DNA of 64,000 nucleotides from Alteromonas hispanica (GCF_010500915.1 NZ_JAAAWP010000002.1:1-64000), one strand, 5' to 3'. Shown: positions 7,429 through 18,046, counted from the first letter of the stretch. Numbers and translations: made by a program. Notes: generated from the letters alone by a model not told the origin.

Positions 7429-9699
7429 ATGAAAACGTTGTTTACAAAAGCTTCGCTAGCCAGCGCAGTTGCAGTGGCGCTGGCACAACCTGCTATCGCA
7501 CAACAAGAATCAGAGCAAACTACTAAAGAACTCGCAAAAGAAAACGCTGAAGTGATTGTAGTAAGTGGTACGCCGGGCGGTGCTGGAATAAGAAAAATAG
7601 ACGCGAGCTTTGCCGTTACAAATATCGACGCGAGCGATATAGAAAAATTAGCGCCTAAGTCTACCGCTGATTTGTTTAAGGCCATTCCTGGTGTTTGGGT
7701 TGAAAGTTCTGGCGGTGAGTCTGGAGCCAATGTTTTTGTGCGTGGTTTTCCAGGTGGTGGCGATGCTCCGTTCCTTACTATTGCCCTTGATGGGTCGCCT
7801 ATTTATCCAGCGCCAACCCTTTCATTTTTAGAGAACTCTCAGCTTTTCCGTATCGATGAAACCATCGAAATGGTAGAAGGTTTGCGCGGTGGTCCTAACC
7901 CTGTTGTGAGTAACGGCCAACCTGGATTAACAACTAACTTCAGAATGAAGCGCGGCGGCGAGTCTAGTGAGGCAATGGCTAAATATACGGTTTCAGACTA
8001 CGGGTTAAATCGTGTTGACGTAGTTGCAAGTGGTGCACTCGCTGATGACCTCTACTATATGGTAGGTGGTTATATCAAAAGTTCTGAAGGGATCAGAGAC
8101 GCTGGCTTTAACTCAGAGCAAGGCAATCAGTTTACTGTAAACATTACGAAAGTGTTCGATAAAGGTGAGCTTAATCTATATACCCGTCAAACTGACGACC
8201 GTGGTACTTGGTATTTACCTACGCCGCTTAATGTAGATGGTATTGATGCAAATTATACCCAGATAGGTCCACTTAACAGACAAGCCACCATTACCTATGG
8301 GCCAGACGATACTACCGAAGCGTTTGATTTTGGTGATGGGCGAGGCTGGGACGGTCACGTAAGTGGAGGTAGCCTAAAATTAGATCTAGGTAATGACTGG
8401 TTTCTTATCGACCGCTTTAACCTAACCAAAGGTAAAGCGAACACGTTTGGTCTTGTACCTAATGGCGCTGCGGTAACTGTCGCCGATGTAGCAGATAATG
8501 GTGAGTCGGCCATTGGAGCTGTGACTGGCACTACCTATGCTGGAGATACACCCATTCAGCAAATAGGTCGCTGGGTTGTGCTTAAAGACATTGAAGCCTT
8601 TACCAACGATTTGGCTGTGTCGAAAAGCTGGGATGATTTCGATGCATCATTTGGTATTTACAGTGCTTCAACTAAATCTGAAGACTGGTGGAGCATAGGT
8701 AACACGGCTTATCACGTATTAGTACCAGGTGGCGAATTGTTAGACGGTATTGAGTGTAATAGTGACGCTGAAGGCTGCGGATTTAACTACGACATAAATT
8801 CTGTAGGCGACGCAAGCACTATGGCGTTTTATGCAACGGGTAAATGGTACGCTACCACAGACCTAAGCATCGACTTAGGCTTGCGCCGTGAAAATCACGA
8901 AGTCAATTATTCGGTAGACGAAGGCCTCGACGGCACTATTACTAAAGCCCTTGAGTACGATGAGACGAAAACGTCTTGGACACTTGGTGCGAACTACGCT
9001 TTAAATGACAATAGTGGTGTTTTCATTCGCACTAACCGTGGGTACAAAATGCCTTACTTTGATGACTTCCGTGACAACTGGGGTGCATACACTGGCGGAA
9101 ATGATCTTATCCAAGAAATTACGCAAGCAGAATTGGGTTATAAGTTCATGAATGATAGCGTCCAGTTTTTTGCTACTGCTTTTGCTAACGAAGTTGAAGG
9201 TGATACTTTTGTACGCAGACCTGGCGCACCAGCCGAAATTCTTACTAATGAAGCTTATGGTGTTGAGCTAGATGGTAGATATAGCCATGATTCTGGTTTC
9301 TCACTAAGTGTAAATGCCACCTTGCAAGAAACTGAAATTACAGCAAGCGCGACTAATGAAGGTAATGAGGCCCAGCGTCAGCCGGGTTGGCAAGTGCGAG
9401 TAACGCCAAGCTACGATTTTGACATTGGTGACATGTACGCAACAGTTTATGGAACCCTGTCAGCAGTAGATGACCGCTTTGGCAATAACGAAAATACGGT
9501 TGTGCTAGAAGGATACGAAAAAATTGATGTGGGTATGACATTAGACCCAACAGAATCACTTCGCCTTCAACTATCGGTTGATAACTTGACCGATGAGCAG
9601 GGCATTACCGAAGGCGACCCGCGTAATCCTGATGCGCCAAATGGCCGTTTTATTATGCCGCGCAGCGTACGATTTAGTGTTTCTTACCTCTTTTTCTAA
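7429..9699 (+). CDS. TonB-dependent outer-membrane receptor (probable sugar uptake)
   Basis: The 756-residue protein has a signal peptide (residues 1-24, 'QPAIA-QQ'), then a TonB-box-like stretch 'AEVIVVSGTP', a plug domain ('SFAVTNIDASDIEKLAPKS..IPGVWVESSGGESGANVFVRGF'), and a 22-strand-type barrel ending in 'RSVRFSVSYLFF' with the terminal aromatic needed for outer-membrane insertion. It would import the oligosaccharide handled by the permease and trehalase. Two LacI operators precede it and an intrinsic terminator follows 70 bp downstream, so it is a single-gene unit in the same regulon. The siderophore alternative is less likely given this context. Confidence 0.9.
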   Translation: MKTLFTKASLASAVAVALAQPAIAQQESEQTTKELAKENAEVIVVSGTPGGAGIRKIDASFAVTNIDASDIEKLAPKSTADLFKAIPGVWVESSGGESGANVFVRGFPGGGDAPFLTIALDGSPIYPAPTLSFLENSQLFRIDETIEMVEGLRGGPNPVVSNGQPGLTTNFRMKRGGESSEAMAKYTVSDYGLNRVDVVASGALADDLYYMVGGYIKSSEGIRDAGFNSEQGNQFTVNITKVFDKGELNLYTRQTDDRGTWYLPTPLNVDGIDANYTQIGPLNRQATITYGPDDTTEAFDFGDGRGWDGHVSGGSLKLDLGNDWFLIDRFNLTKGKANTFGLVPNGAAVTVADVADNGESAIGAVTGTTYAGDTPIQQIGRWVVLKDIEAFTNDLAVSKSWDDFDASFGIYSASTKSEDWWSIGNTAYHVLVPGGELLDGIECNSDAEGCGFNYDINSVGDASTMAFYATGKWYATTDLSIDLGLRRENHEVNYSVDEGLDGTITKALEYDETKTSWTLGANYALNDNSGVFIRTNRGYKMPYFDDFRDNWGAYTGGNDLIQEITQAELGYKFMNDSVQFFATAFANEVEGDTFVRRPGAPAEILTNEAYGVELDGRYSHDSGFSLSVNATLQETEITASATNEGNEAQRQPGWQVRVTPSYDFDIGDMYATVYGTLSAVDDRFGNNENTVVLEGYEKIDVGMTLDPTESLRLQLSVDNLTDEQGITEGDPRNPDAPNGRFIMPRSVRFSVSYLFF

Positions 9700-9767
9700 A
9701 TGTTTGTAGAAAGAAGAATGGTAGATAAAAAGAAACGTGAATCATAAGTAACACAATAAAATTGAAG

Positions 9768-9797
9768 AGGCTGGCGCCAAATACGCCGGCCTTTTTT
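9768..9797 (+). terminator. Intrinsic terminator of the receptor gene
   Basis: A 9-bp stem (AGGCTGGCG / CGCCGGCCT with one wobble pair) and 7-nt loop are followed by a T-tract. Confidence 0.85.
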
Positions 9798-10088
9798 ATT
9801 TGCACTCCCCACTAATATCTCTCGTCAGTATTCATCTTGCCAGCAGAAAGCGAAAAAATGCACAGTTGGTCATAGAGCTCCATTGCCTTGCAAATTCATA
9901 TGCACCATTGTTATAAAAGTAGAATATCTCTATAGTTCGAAGAAATTTTTGTTTCTGTAAATAAGTGCTTGTATTTAATAGCTTGGCAATTGGGTTTATG
10001 AGTTTTTGGCTAGTCTGTTTATAAGTACTTTGCGAGTTCAATATACGCCACTTTATTCATTCCAAACGCATTCTGGTTCCTCAATTAT
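9798..10088. other. Intergenic region upstream of sbcD
   Basis: This AT-rich stretch has no convincing coding frame. It should contain the promoter of sbcDC, but no clear -35/-10 pair stood out and sbcD lacks a good Shine-Dalgarno sequence. Confidence 0.4.
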
Positions 10089-11456
10089 ATGAAAATATTG
10101 CATACGTCCGACTGGCATTTAGGGCAAAGCTTTTTTACAAAAAGCCGAAAAAATGAACATGACGCATTTCTCAAATGGCTGCTCAACGAAGTTGAAAAAC
10201 ATGCAATAGACGCAGTTATTGTGGCGGGCGATGTGTTTGATACCGGCACACCTCCTAGCTATGCCAGAGAGCTTTATCATGGGTTTATCGGTGCATTGCA
10301 GGGCACACAATGTACCTTGATAGTGCTTGGCGGAAATCATGACTCGGTTTCAGTACTTAACGAGAGTAAATCACTGCTTAAGCACCTCAATAGCCACGTT
10401 ATTGCTAGCACATTTGGTAACAGCAGCGAGCAGGTTATAGCTTTGAATAATAGAGCGGGCAATGTAGGTGCAATACTGTGTGCCGTTCCGTTCATTCGCC
10501 CTAAAGATGCAGTAACAAGTGCTGCAGGACAAAGTGGGGTAGATAAACGCCATGCATTGGGTGAGGCAATAAAACAGCACTACGCAATGCTCTATCAGCA
10601 AGCCATCGAGCTTCGAAATTCAATTGCCGCAGAAACGCAGCAGCTGGCCGAGACTATTCCTATTGTTGCCACGGGGCATTTAACCGCACTTGGCGTGAGT
10701 CAATCGGAAAGCGTACGCGATATTTATATTGGCACGTTAGAAGGGTTTGATGCGGGTGGTTTTCCACCGGCTGATTACATTGCCCTTGGGCATATCCATA
10801 GGCCACAAAAAGTGGCCAAAACCGAGCATATACGTTATTGCGGCTCGCCAATTCCCCTTAGCTTCGACGAACTAAATACCCAAAAGCAGGTTGTTATGGT
10901 TGAGTTTGCTGCATGTCAAACCGCTATCACACCTCTACCCGTACCGCGCTTTCAAGCCATGGAAGTCATCAAGGGTGATTTACAACACATAGAAGCTGAA
11001 ATTAACAGCAGCAGTGTTATTGCTGATGCCACCGAACTCTCACCCGTCTGGTTGTGCATTGAGGTAGAAACTCAAGACTATTTAACTGATTTACAGCAGC
11101 GTATTCAGAGCTTACTTGAAGGAAAAAATGCTGAAATTCTGCAGCTGAAGCGGGTGAAAAAGAGCCGTTTTAAAAGTTTAGCTGAGGGTGAAAATAGGCA
11201 ATTAAGTGAGCTGTCTGTTGAAGAGGTTTTTGAAGCAAGATTGGCTTTAGAAAATATCGACGAGTGCGATGAGAATAACGAGGGTGAGGGAGATGAATCT
11301 GCAGGCACCTCTCGAAAACACCGAATGAAGCAACTATTTTCTGAGGCGTTAGAGCGAGTGCATGGCAACGATGAGGATAATATGGACACCTCTGTTGAGA
11401 CTAGTGTTGATGATCGTGCTGATAATAGTGGCGCGAATAAGGAGCAAGCAAAGTGA
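10089..11456 (+). CDS. sbcD: Exonuclease SbcCD, nuclease subunit SbcD
   Basis: The metallophosphoesterase motifs are plain: 'HTSDWHLGQ' (residues 4-12), 'AGDVFDTG', 'GGNHDS', 'GHLTALG' and 'LGHIHRPQ'. SbcD is the Mre11-like subunit that, with SbcC, opens DNA hairpins and cuts misfolded palindromes. The protein is 455 residues; the last 80 form an acidic tail (rich in E, D, N) that is longer than in E. coli SbcD and looks disordered. The stop codon overlaps the GTG start of sbcC. There is no evident Shine-Dalgarno before the ATG. Confidence 0.95.
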   Translation: MKILHTSDWHLGQSFFTKSRKNEHDAFLKWLLNEVEKHAIDAVIVAGDVFDTGTPPSYARELYHGFIGALQGTQCTLIVLGGNHDSVSVLNESKSLLKHLNSHVIASTFGNSSEQVIALNNRAGNVGAILCAVPFIRPKDAVTSAAGQSGVDKRHALGEAIKQHYAMLYQQAIELRNSIAAETQQLAETIPIVATGHLTALGVSQSESVRDIYIGTLEGFDAGGFPPADYIALGHIHRPQKVAKTEHIRYCGSPIPLSFDELNTQKQVVMVEFAACQTAITPLPVPRFQAMEVIKGDLQHIEAEINSSSVIADATELSPVWLCIEVETQDYLTDLQQRIQSLLEGKNAEILQLKRVKKSRFKSLAEGENRQLSELSVEEVFEARLALENIDECDENNEGEGDESAGTSRKHRMKQLFSEALERVHGNDEDNMDTSVETSVDDRADNSGANKEQAK

Positions 11457-14400
11457 AAATACTCACGCTGCGACTTAAAAACCTAAATGCATTAAAAGGC
11501 GAGTGGAAGATAGATTTCACTCAATCGCCCTTTGTTGATAATGGATTATTTGCCATTACTGGGCCAACGGGAGCCGGTAAAACCACGTTGCTCGATGCCA
11601 TTTGTCTAGCGCTTTACCACCAAACCCCGCGCTTGGGCACTATATCTTCTACCTCTAACGACATTATGACTCGCGGTACTGCAGAGTGCCTAGCAGAGGT
11701 AGAGTTTGATATTAAAGGTAAAGCCTACCGTGCGTTTTGGAGCATGCGACGTGCGCGTGGAAAGCCTGACGGTAATTTACAAAGCGCCGATGTTGAATTG
11801 GCCGAGGCAGACACTGGCAAAGTATTAGCCACTCAGGTTCGCCCTAAAAGCGACGAAATAGAACGACTCACCGGGCTTAATTTTGCTCGTTTCACAAAGT
11901 CTATGATGTTATCTCAGGGCGACTTCGCGGCGTTTTTAAATGCCAATGAAAACGACCGAGCTGAGTTATTAGAAGAGCTTACGGGAACGGAAATATATGG
12001 CCGTATTTCTCAAGAGGTTCACGCACAGTTTTCTGAAGCTAAGCAAAAAAAGAAAGAGTATGCACTGCGGCTAGAAGGTGTAACGCTACTCAATGAGTCT
12101 GAGCACAAAGGGTTAACCGATGAACTTGAGCACACCAAAAAGCAGGTGGTTGCTTTAACCGAGGAATTAACTGCGCTACACCAGCAAAAGCAGTGGCAAG
12201 AGGCACTTGAAGAAAATGGGAATGCGTTACAAGAAGCTCAGCATTTAAAAACAGCTGCTCAAAAGGCGCATGAAGAGGCAAAAGACAAGCTTGATAAGCT
12301 TACGCGCAGTGAACCTGCCGAAACATTGCGTACGCCACATCTTCGGTGTGTATCGTTTCAACAGGATATTGCTTCTTATCAAACCCAATTAGACGAAAAG
12401 AAACAACAGCTTCCTCTAACGCAATCCAATAAACAAGAAGCGCAAAAAGCCCTTGCTAGCGAAGAGCAAGCGCTCAAAGAGGTAAAAGATAAAAGCGCAC
12501 AGTTAGAACACCGGATCAGCAACGATGTATTGCCCATCGACGCAAAAATAGCGCAGGTTTCAGAGTTGCTAGCTGTGTCAAACAACAGTATTGCTGCGTT
12601 AACGGCGTCTATTAACCAGCATCAGCAGAGAAAAGCGTCTTTAGAAGAAGAGTTTGCAGAGAAGAAAAATCTGCAAAATGTGTTGAGCAGCTATCTTATA
12701 GAAAATAAATCAATAGGGGATATGGCCGAGCACATTAGTGGTTGGAGTGAGTCAGCGCAAACTATTGCTTCAGAAAAGAAGCTGCTTGGCCAGTTAGTAG
12801 CTAAACAAGAAAGCAATGCTCGCCAATACGATGAGCTTTCAGTGCAGGCCAACAAGCAGGCTGTTAAAATTGAAGTGCTGAATAAAGAAAATCATGTGCT
12901 GAAGGAAAACGTCGAACAATGCCAGCAAGCCTTAAATACACTCTCGGAAAAGGGCAGTAAAGCGCAGTTAAACGATGAAGTATCGGTAAAGCTTAAGCAC
13001 TGGGACAGCATGGTTCAGTGTCAGCATTTGCAAAAGCAACATGATGAACTCTCACAAAACTATAATAAACTCGTTGCTCAAGAAGCAGAGCTTAACAGCA
13101 CCAAAGAAGCGCAGCAGGCCGCACGCAAAAACTTGGTGGCGCAGTATCAAGTTACTAAGGCCCGCCTAAAAGATGCAGAGCAGTTAATATCGCTGAATAA
13201 CGAAGTAGCCCACTTGCGCGCCCAACTTAAAAAAGGCGAGCCTTGCCCTGTCTGCGGGGCAAGGGATCACAACGAAGACTCAGTAATTATTGACGTGCCC
13301 GAAACCGTACAAAAGCGTGATGCACTTCAGCGGCAGTTGGACAGTATTGAGCTCGATGGAGCCAAAGCGAGAGATGCATTAGCTAATACTGAGCTTGCTT
13401 TAGTGCAAACCACAAAACTAAAAGAAACTACCTCTGAGGAGTTAGAAAACGCAAAGCAAGAGTGGCAAAAGCAGCAGGGTGTAGTGAGTTCTGCAGTAGA
13501 TGCTGGTTTTAGCGAAATAGCAATAGAAGACAAAGGCGCTTTTTCGGCTTTTGATGCAACCTATAAAAAGCGTATTGAATGGCTACAGCGTCAGATAAAA
13601 GCCATAGAGCACACAGAGAAAAATTTTGCTGACGCGCAGCATCTCTATAACCAAGCAATGGCGACGGTGTCGCAAGCGAAAAATGAGTATGAGCTCTTAA
13701 ATCAGCAGCAGAATACTTTTATTACAACAGCGAATGAGCTTGGCGAAGAAATAAAACATAAGCAATCTGCGTTAGTGAAAAAAGAGCAAAAGCTAGCTGC
13801 CGCAATTACTGAGCTTGGACATGCAATTCCAGAGCAAGCTAGCCTCTCTACCTGGCTATCTGAGCAAGCAAACGCACTAAAAACATTTAAAGAAAAACAG
13901 CAAGAGTTAGAGCGGTTAACGCCAAGTGTTGATGTGTTTAAAGATGACGTTGCCACCATCGCGCGCGCCATTGAAAGTTTTCAAGAGCGGCTGAATGAAG
14001 CAAAAGAAAGCGCAAAACAACACGAAGACGCACTGGCTTTACTTAGGGCAAAAAGACAAGAGGTGTTCCCAGAGCAAGATATTGACACAGTACGCTCAGC
14101 CGTTGCCGAACAAATAGCTCAACGAGAACAACAGCTTGAAGCATTAAGGCTCAGGCAAGAGAGTGCTAATAGTGCGTTGTCCCGTTTAGAGGCGGCAATG
14201 GAACAGCTCAGTGAGCAGCTAGATAAAAAGCAGCAGCAATACCAAGAGGCTGATAGCGATTTTAGGTCTTTATTAGCCAAAAGCCCTTTTAAAAACGAGG
14301 CAGCATTTACCCGTGCTCTACTTGATGAAAATGAGCGAGAACAATTGGTGGCGCTTAAACAAACAATATCTCATCAACAGCAGCACGCAGATTTGCTGTT

Positions 14401-15157
14401 ATCAAATGCTCAGGCACAAGCCGAAAAACTCAACGCAAACGACAATGCCGAGCAGTGGCAACATTACCTAGAGCAGTTCGGCGCGCAGCAAGTAGAAAAC
14501 GATATTGCAGATAAAACAGAGCGTAAAGATGCTCTGTTATCTGCGCAAGGGCAGATAGCCCAGCAACTGAATGCCAATGAGCAGGCGCAAAGCAAACAGC
14601 GCCAGCTGCTCGATGAAATGTCGACGTTTGATGCCTATTACGACGATATTACGTATTTGCATTCCTTAATCGGCTCAGCCAGTGGTGACAAGTTTAGGCG
14701 CTTTGCTCAAGGTCTTACTTTAGATAACTTGGTGGTATTGGCTAATCAGCAGCTCGATAAGCTACACGGTCGCTATCAGTTAATTCGCAAAGAAAATGAA
14801 GGGTTGGGTTTAAGCGTAGTGGATACATGGCAGGGCGATGTTTTACGAGATACTAAAACCCTATCTGGGGGAGAGAGCTTTTTGGTGAGTTTAGCGTTGG
14901 CGCTGTCTCTATCTGATTTAGTGAGTTATAAAACAAGTATCGACTCCTTGTTCTTAGACGAGGGCTTTGGCACCTTGGACGCTGAAACCCTAGACGTCGC
15001 CTTAGACGCTCTGGATAACCTAAATGCTAGCGGCAAAATGATAGGTGTTATTAGCCATATAGAAGCTATGAAAGAGCGCATTCCTACTCAGTTGAAAGTC
15101 ATCAAGCGAAACGGCGTAGGGTTAAGTGCATTGGAAAAACAGTACTCGATGGACTGA
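11453..15157 (+). CDS. sbcC: Exonuclease SbcCD, ATPase subunit SbcC
   Basis: The 1234-residue Rad50-like ATPase has Walker A '[12 protein letters not shown]' near residue 38, a long coiled coil, and a zinc hook 'CPVC' (C598, C601) almost exactly in the middle. The return coil is followed by the ABC signature 'LSGGES' and Walker B 'LFLDEGFGTLD'. It dimerises through the hook and drives SbcD's nuclease. It begins with GTG overlapping the sbcD stop (GTGA), with AGGAG about 10 bases ahead, so the two are made in step. Confidence 0.96.
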   Translation: MKILTLRLKNLNALKGEWKIDFTQSPFVDNGLFAITGPTGAGKTTLLDAICLALYHQTPRLGTISSTSNDIMTRGTAECLAEVEFDIKGKAYRAFWSMRRARGKPDGNLQSADVELAEADTGKVLATQVRPKSDEIERLTGLNFARFTKSMMLSQGDFAAFLNANENDRAELLEELTGTEIYGRISQEVHAQFSEAKQKKKEYALRLEGVTLLNESEHKGLTDELEHTKKQVVALTEELTALHQQKQWQEALEENGNALQEAQHLKTAAQKAHEEAKDKLDKLTRSEPAETLRTPHLRCVSFQQDIASYQTQLDEKKQQLPLTQSNKQEAQKALASEEQALKEVKDKSAQLEHRISNDVLPIDAKIAQVSELLAVSNNSIAALTASINQHQQRKASLEEEFAEKKNLQNVLSSYLIENKSIGDMAEHISGWSESAQTIASEKKLLGQLVAKQESNARQYDELSVQANKQAVKIEVLNKENHVLKENVEQCQQALNTLSEKGSKAQLNDEVSVKLKHWDSMVQCQHLQKQHDELSQNYNKLVAQEAELNSTKEAQQAARKNLVAQYQVTKARLKDAEQLISLNNEVAHLRAQLKKGEPCPVCGARDHNEDSVIIDVPETVQKRDALQRQLDSIELDGAKARDALANTELALVQTTKLKETTSEELENAKQEWQKQQGVVSSAVDAGFSEIAIEDKGAFSAFDATYKKRIEWLQRQIKAIEHTEKNFADAQHLYNQAMATVSQAKNEYELLNQQQNTFITTANELGEEIKHKQSALVKKEQKLAAAITELGHAIPEQASLSTWLSEQANALKTFKEKQQELERLTPSVDVFKDDVATIARAIESFQERLNEAKESAKQHEDALALLRAKRQEVFPEQDIDTVRSAVAEQIAQREQQLEALRLRQESANSALSRLEAAMEQLSEQLDKKQQQYQEADSDFRSLLAKSPFKNEAAFTRALLDENEREQLVALKQTISHQQQHADLLLSNAQAQAEKLNANDNAEQWQHYLEQFGAQQVENDIADKTERKDALLSAQGQIAQQLNANEQAQSKQRQLLDEMSTFDAYYDDITYLHSLIGSASGDKFRRFAQGLTLDNLVVLANQQLDKLHGRYQLIRKENEGLGLSVVDTWQGDVLRDTKTLSGGESFLVSLALALSLSDLVSYKTSIDSLFLDEGFGTLDAETLDVALDALDNLNASGKMIGVISHIEAMKERIPTQLKVIKRNGVGLSALEKQYSMD

Positions 15158-15173
15158 TGAAACCTAAAAAAGA

Positions 15174-15201
15174 CGCTGGTTGCAGCAACCAGCGCCTTTT
15201 T
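15174..15201. terminator. Bidirectional intrinsic terminator
   Basis: The stem CGCTGGTTG/CAACCAGCG is flanked by an A-tract on the left and a T-tract on the right, so it can end both sbcC transcription (+) and the convergent GH68 gene (-). Confidence 0.85.
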
Positions 15202-15222
15202 AAGTATACCTATTCTTTGGGG

Positions 15223-16596
15223 TTATTTGATGAACGGGTCGTCAAAAATATTCACGAATGACGTTTGTGTGTGTTTTTTCGTTACCATTTTGACAGTTGG
15301 GGCTAATGTACCGGCAAATTCACCTTGAACGTTGTCTAAGAAAGCCTCAACAAAACCTCCGGGCATAACATACCAAGAGTAAGCCTGCTCATTGTTCTGA
15401 GGAGGATTCGCAAGCACCAATCCACTGCCATTTAGTGGAAGGTAGTCACTTCTAATTGACGGGCCGACAAATCCGTAAAGACCATCTACGCCATTGTCTT
15501 GTAGCGCAGGCGAGAAGGTGAACTTATGACTTATTGTCCATAAATAAACCAAGCCACCAGAAAAGGTTGCATGAGGTCTTTCAAGCTGTTGGTTAGTGCA
15601 GTTAGCATGAAGAATGGGGGGAAGCAGTTCAAAGTCTTCCATACTGTCTTGTTTTGCAGCAGCAAGACCAATGTTGCCGTTATAGTATTTTGCCTGAGGG
15701 CTTACTGGCAGAGTGTTGTTCGCCTCGTTACTATTGTTTGCCCTATTATACGGACTAGGAACAACCGGAGCAGGGCCTGAGCCATCATCTACACCACATG
15801 ATACTTCTTCACCAGGACTATTTCCTTCAAACAGCATATAAACTTGGCCGTCTTGCGGATTTCTGAAAACAAAGGGGTCGCGAAAACCGTATATAATTGG
15901 GCCTGCTTTTGATTGCTCTAGCGTTTGATACATGTCGCCATCAGCTTTCGCGATCACTTTATGTTCGCTCCAATCGCTGAAAGATATTCCGTCTGAATCT
16001 GCAGAAATAGTGGCACTTGCTACAACTAATTCTTGCGTAAAATATTCCGCATCTGTTGGGCCTGCACCTTCACTACCTGAGGCTGTGTAATAAAAGTAAA
16101 CCGTGTCGCCCACTAAAATTGTTGAACCTGCCCATTCGCGAAGCCCAGGAGTATCGACTTCTTCCGGGAACACGTCACCTTGGTAATCCCAAGATTTTCC
16201 GTCCCTAGAAATAGAATAGCCAATTTCAGCACTCCAGTGTCGTTGGGGAAATTCTAAGTCTCTGTCTGCGGTGAGCGAGAAAATAACTTTATAGCCTTTG
16301 TAATTAACTGTGCGAGTATCAAGGTTAGTCATTGGCCACGTATCCCAGATCCACACCTCGTCAGTAACAATATCTACAGGCATTTCATCTAGTAAAGGCA
16401 ATGTATTATCTTCATTTAATGCAATTTTTGATGCTTCTTCTCGAGACCAAGCGTCGGTATAGTCTGCCCAAACTGGATAGCTCATTTGTTTTCTGGGGTT
16501 CTCAGATGGCTCTGCATGCACAACATTAAACGCACTAAATCCTAATGCCACGATAGCAGAGGCTGAAATACTCGTAAGAGGTTTTTTCAGAATCAT
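15223..16596 (-). CDS. Secreted GH68 fructosyltransferase (levansucrase/inulosucrase type)
   Basis: The 457-residue protein has a signal peptide ending near 'VVHA'. Its catalytic set lines up closely with Bacillus levansucrase: D85 in 'IWDTW' (nucleophile), D240 in 'FRDPF' (transition-state stabiliser), and E339 in 'LERPH' (acid/base). It should act on sucrose outside the cytoplasm, splitting it and/or building levan. Polymer versus hydrolysis products cannot be told from sequence. A good AGGAAG ribosome site precedes the ATG, and it ends at the shared terminator with sbcC. No LacI-type operator was found upstream, so it seems separate from the trehalase regulon. Confidence 0.9.
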   Translation of the reverse strand: MILKKPLTSISASAIVALGFSAFNVVHAEPSENPRKQMSYPVWADYTDAWSREEASKIALNEDNTLPLLDEMPVDIVTDEVWIWDTWPMTNLDTRTVNYKGYKVIFSLTADRDLEFPQRHWSAEIGYSISRDGKSWDYQGDVFPEEVDTPGLREWAGSTILVGDTVYFYYTASGSEGAGPTDAEYFTQELVVASATISADSDGISFSDWSEHKVIAKADGDMYQTLEQSKAGPIIYGFRDPFVFRNPQDGQVYMLFEGNSPGEEVSCGVDDGSGPAPVVPSPYNRANNSNEANNTLPVSPQAKYYNGNIGLAAAKQDSMEDFELLPPILHANCTNQQLERPHATFSGGLVYLWTISHKFTFSPALQDNGVDGLYGFVGPSIRSDYLPLNGSGLVLANPPQNNEQAYSWYVMPGGFVEAFLDNVQGEFAGTLAPTVKMVTKKHTQTSFVNIFDDPFIK

Positions 16597-17239
16597 AATT
16601 AAGCTTCCTATTTTTCAATGAAAGAGGCAGCCGCTCCTCGGCATACCTTCAAAGTGTTATCAGCATTCGATATGCCAATTTCCATTTTTATGTGAATTTA
16701 AGTTTGCAAGATATTGAAGTTAATTGGTTTTTTGTTTTTTTTAGGCGTGACTAGAAAAAAGGAAAAGTTTTTTTATTCTATAATATGAATCTTTTTTGCA
16801 ACATCTGGCCCATATGATGATAAATACATTAAAAGTAATTAACTTAAACGATTAAGTTTGGCTTTTTTATAGGTTTAATTGATTTTAATGGTGAGTTTAG
16901 ACGTTGAATATAAAGGGCTGTAGCGCTTTTTTTTGTAATTGTTGATGGTTTTAGGGGGAACTTTGCTGTGTCGCTAAGTGAAGATACTCTTTTTTATTCG
17001 CTCTTGCTCCGCTTCATGAGCCAGCCGCTTGTGATCTCTTGTCTAGCTGAGTAAGTTACAATTACAACACAAAGATAAAAAAGTTAGTTGCTTTACTGTA
17101 TCGTAAGCTAAACTCACTCGTAATAAGCGATTTGTTTAAGGGCTTTACACTCAAGGCTTGGGTTAGCGACATTGTGATAAAAGAATAGCGGCTGAGGTAA
17201 TTATCCCCCACTATTTTTGGAAATATCGGCAGGATAAGT
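16597..17239. other. Long AT-rich intergenic region between divergent genes
   Basis: These 643 bases carry poly-A/T tracts and no believable gene. The left end should hold the GH68 promoter (minus strand) and the right end the promoter for the RsbQ-like gene, whose AGGA ribosome site is at 17231. A TATAAT hexamer occurs at 16779 but without an obvious -35 partner. I recognised no RNA gene. Confidence 0.5.
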
Positions 17240-18046
17240 ATGTACTTGGAAACAGACATTAAGAAGCGAAACAATGTGCGTGTGGTTGGCGACGGTGAGA
17301 ATACACTGGTTTTAGGTCATGGTTTTGGCTGCGACCAGCGCATGTGGGACTATCTTGTTCCTTATTTTAATAAAGACTACAAGATCGTTTTATTTGATTA
17401 TGTTGGGTGTGGGCAGTCTGACCTTAGTGCATTCGATAAAGAGAGATATTCTCAGCTTAGCGGTTATGCGAAAGACGTGGAAGAAATCTTTGATGCGCTT
17501 GAGCTAAGTAACGCAATTTTTATTGGGCACTCTGTGAGCAGTACCATTGGCATGCACGTAGCCATCGAACGTCCAGACTTAATTAGTAAGCTGATTATGG
17601 TTTGTCCTTCTCCATGCTTTTTAAATTTGCCGCCCGACTACATGGGAGGGTTTGAGAAAGAAGACTTGGAAGAGCTCATCAACTTAATGGACAAAAATTA
17701 TCTTGGGTGGGCTAGCTACTTTGCCCCCTTGGTTGTTGGGGAAGGGCATGATGAGTCGGTTAGACAGGAACTGGAAGATAGTTTTTGCTCAACAGACCCC
17801 AGTTACGCCAAGCCTTTTGCAAAAGCCACGTTCTTTGCTGACGATAGGCATTTATTACCAAAGTTAACCGTACCCACCCTTATACTTCAAAGCCAAGACG
17901 ATAGTCTTGCATCTATTGAGGTTGGCCGGTACATGCATAAAGCAATAAAGCATTCTATATTTACTGTTTTAGAAGCTAAAGGGCACTGCTTACACATGAC
18001 AACACCAGAACAAGTGGCACATGCTATCGAGGAGTTTCTCGATTGA
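17240..18046 (+). CDS. RsbQ-like alpha/beta hydrolase
   Basis: The 268-residue protein is an RsbQ/KAI2-type hydrolase. The triad S98 (in 'GHSVSS'), D221 (in 'SQDDS') and H249 (in 'KGHCLHMT') is shifted by only two residues from B. subtilis RsbQ (S96, D219, H247). RsbQ supplies or processes an unknown small hydrophobic signal for the PAS domain of its partner. Here the partner is a PAS-GGDEF protein whose TTG start overlaps this gene's stop codon. That supports a sensing pair in which the hydrolase's product adjusts cyclic-di-GMP synthesis. The substrate is unknown. Confidence 0.88.
   Translation: MYLETDIKKRNNVRVVGDGENTLVLGHGFGCDQRMWDYLVPYFNKDYKIVLFDYVGCGQSDLSAFDKERYSQLSGYAKDVEEIFDALELSNAIFIGHSVSSTIGMHVAIERPDLISKLIMVCPSPCFLNLPPDYMGGFEKEDLEELINLMDKNYLGWASYFAPLVVGEGHDESVRQELEDSFCSTDPSYAKPFAKATFFADDRHLLPKLTVPTLILQSQDDSLASIEVGRYMHKAIKHSIFTVLEAKGHCLHMTTPEQVAHAIEEFLD

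Noticed and set aside
7272-7526. 84-codon open frame covering the two operators and the start of the receptor gene.
   Set aside because: It overlaps regulatory DNA and the receptor's signal peptide in another frame.
9832-10041. 69-codon minus-strand open frame before sbcD.
   Set aside because: No ribosome site, AT-rich composition, no recognisable domain; it looks like random open sequence in a promoter region.
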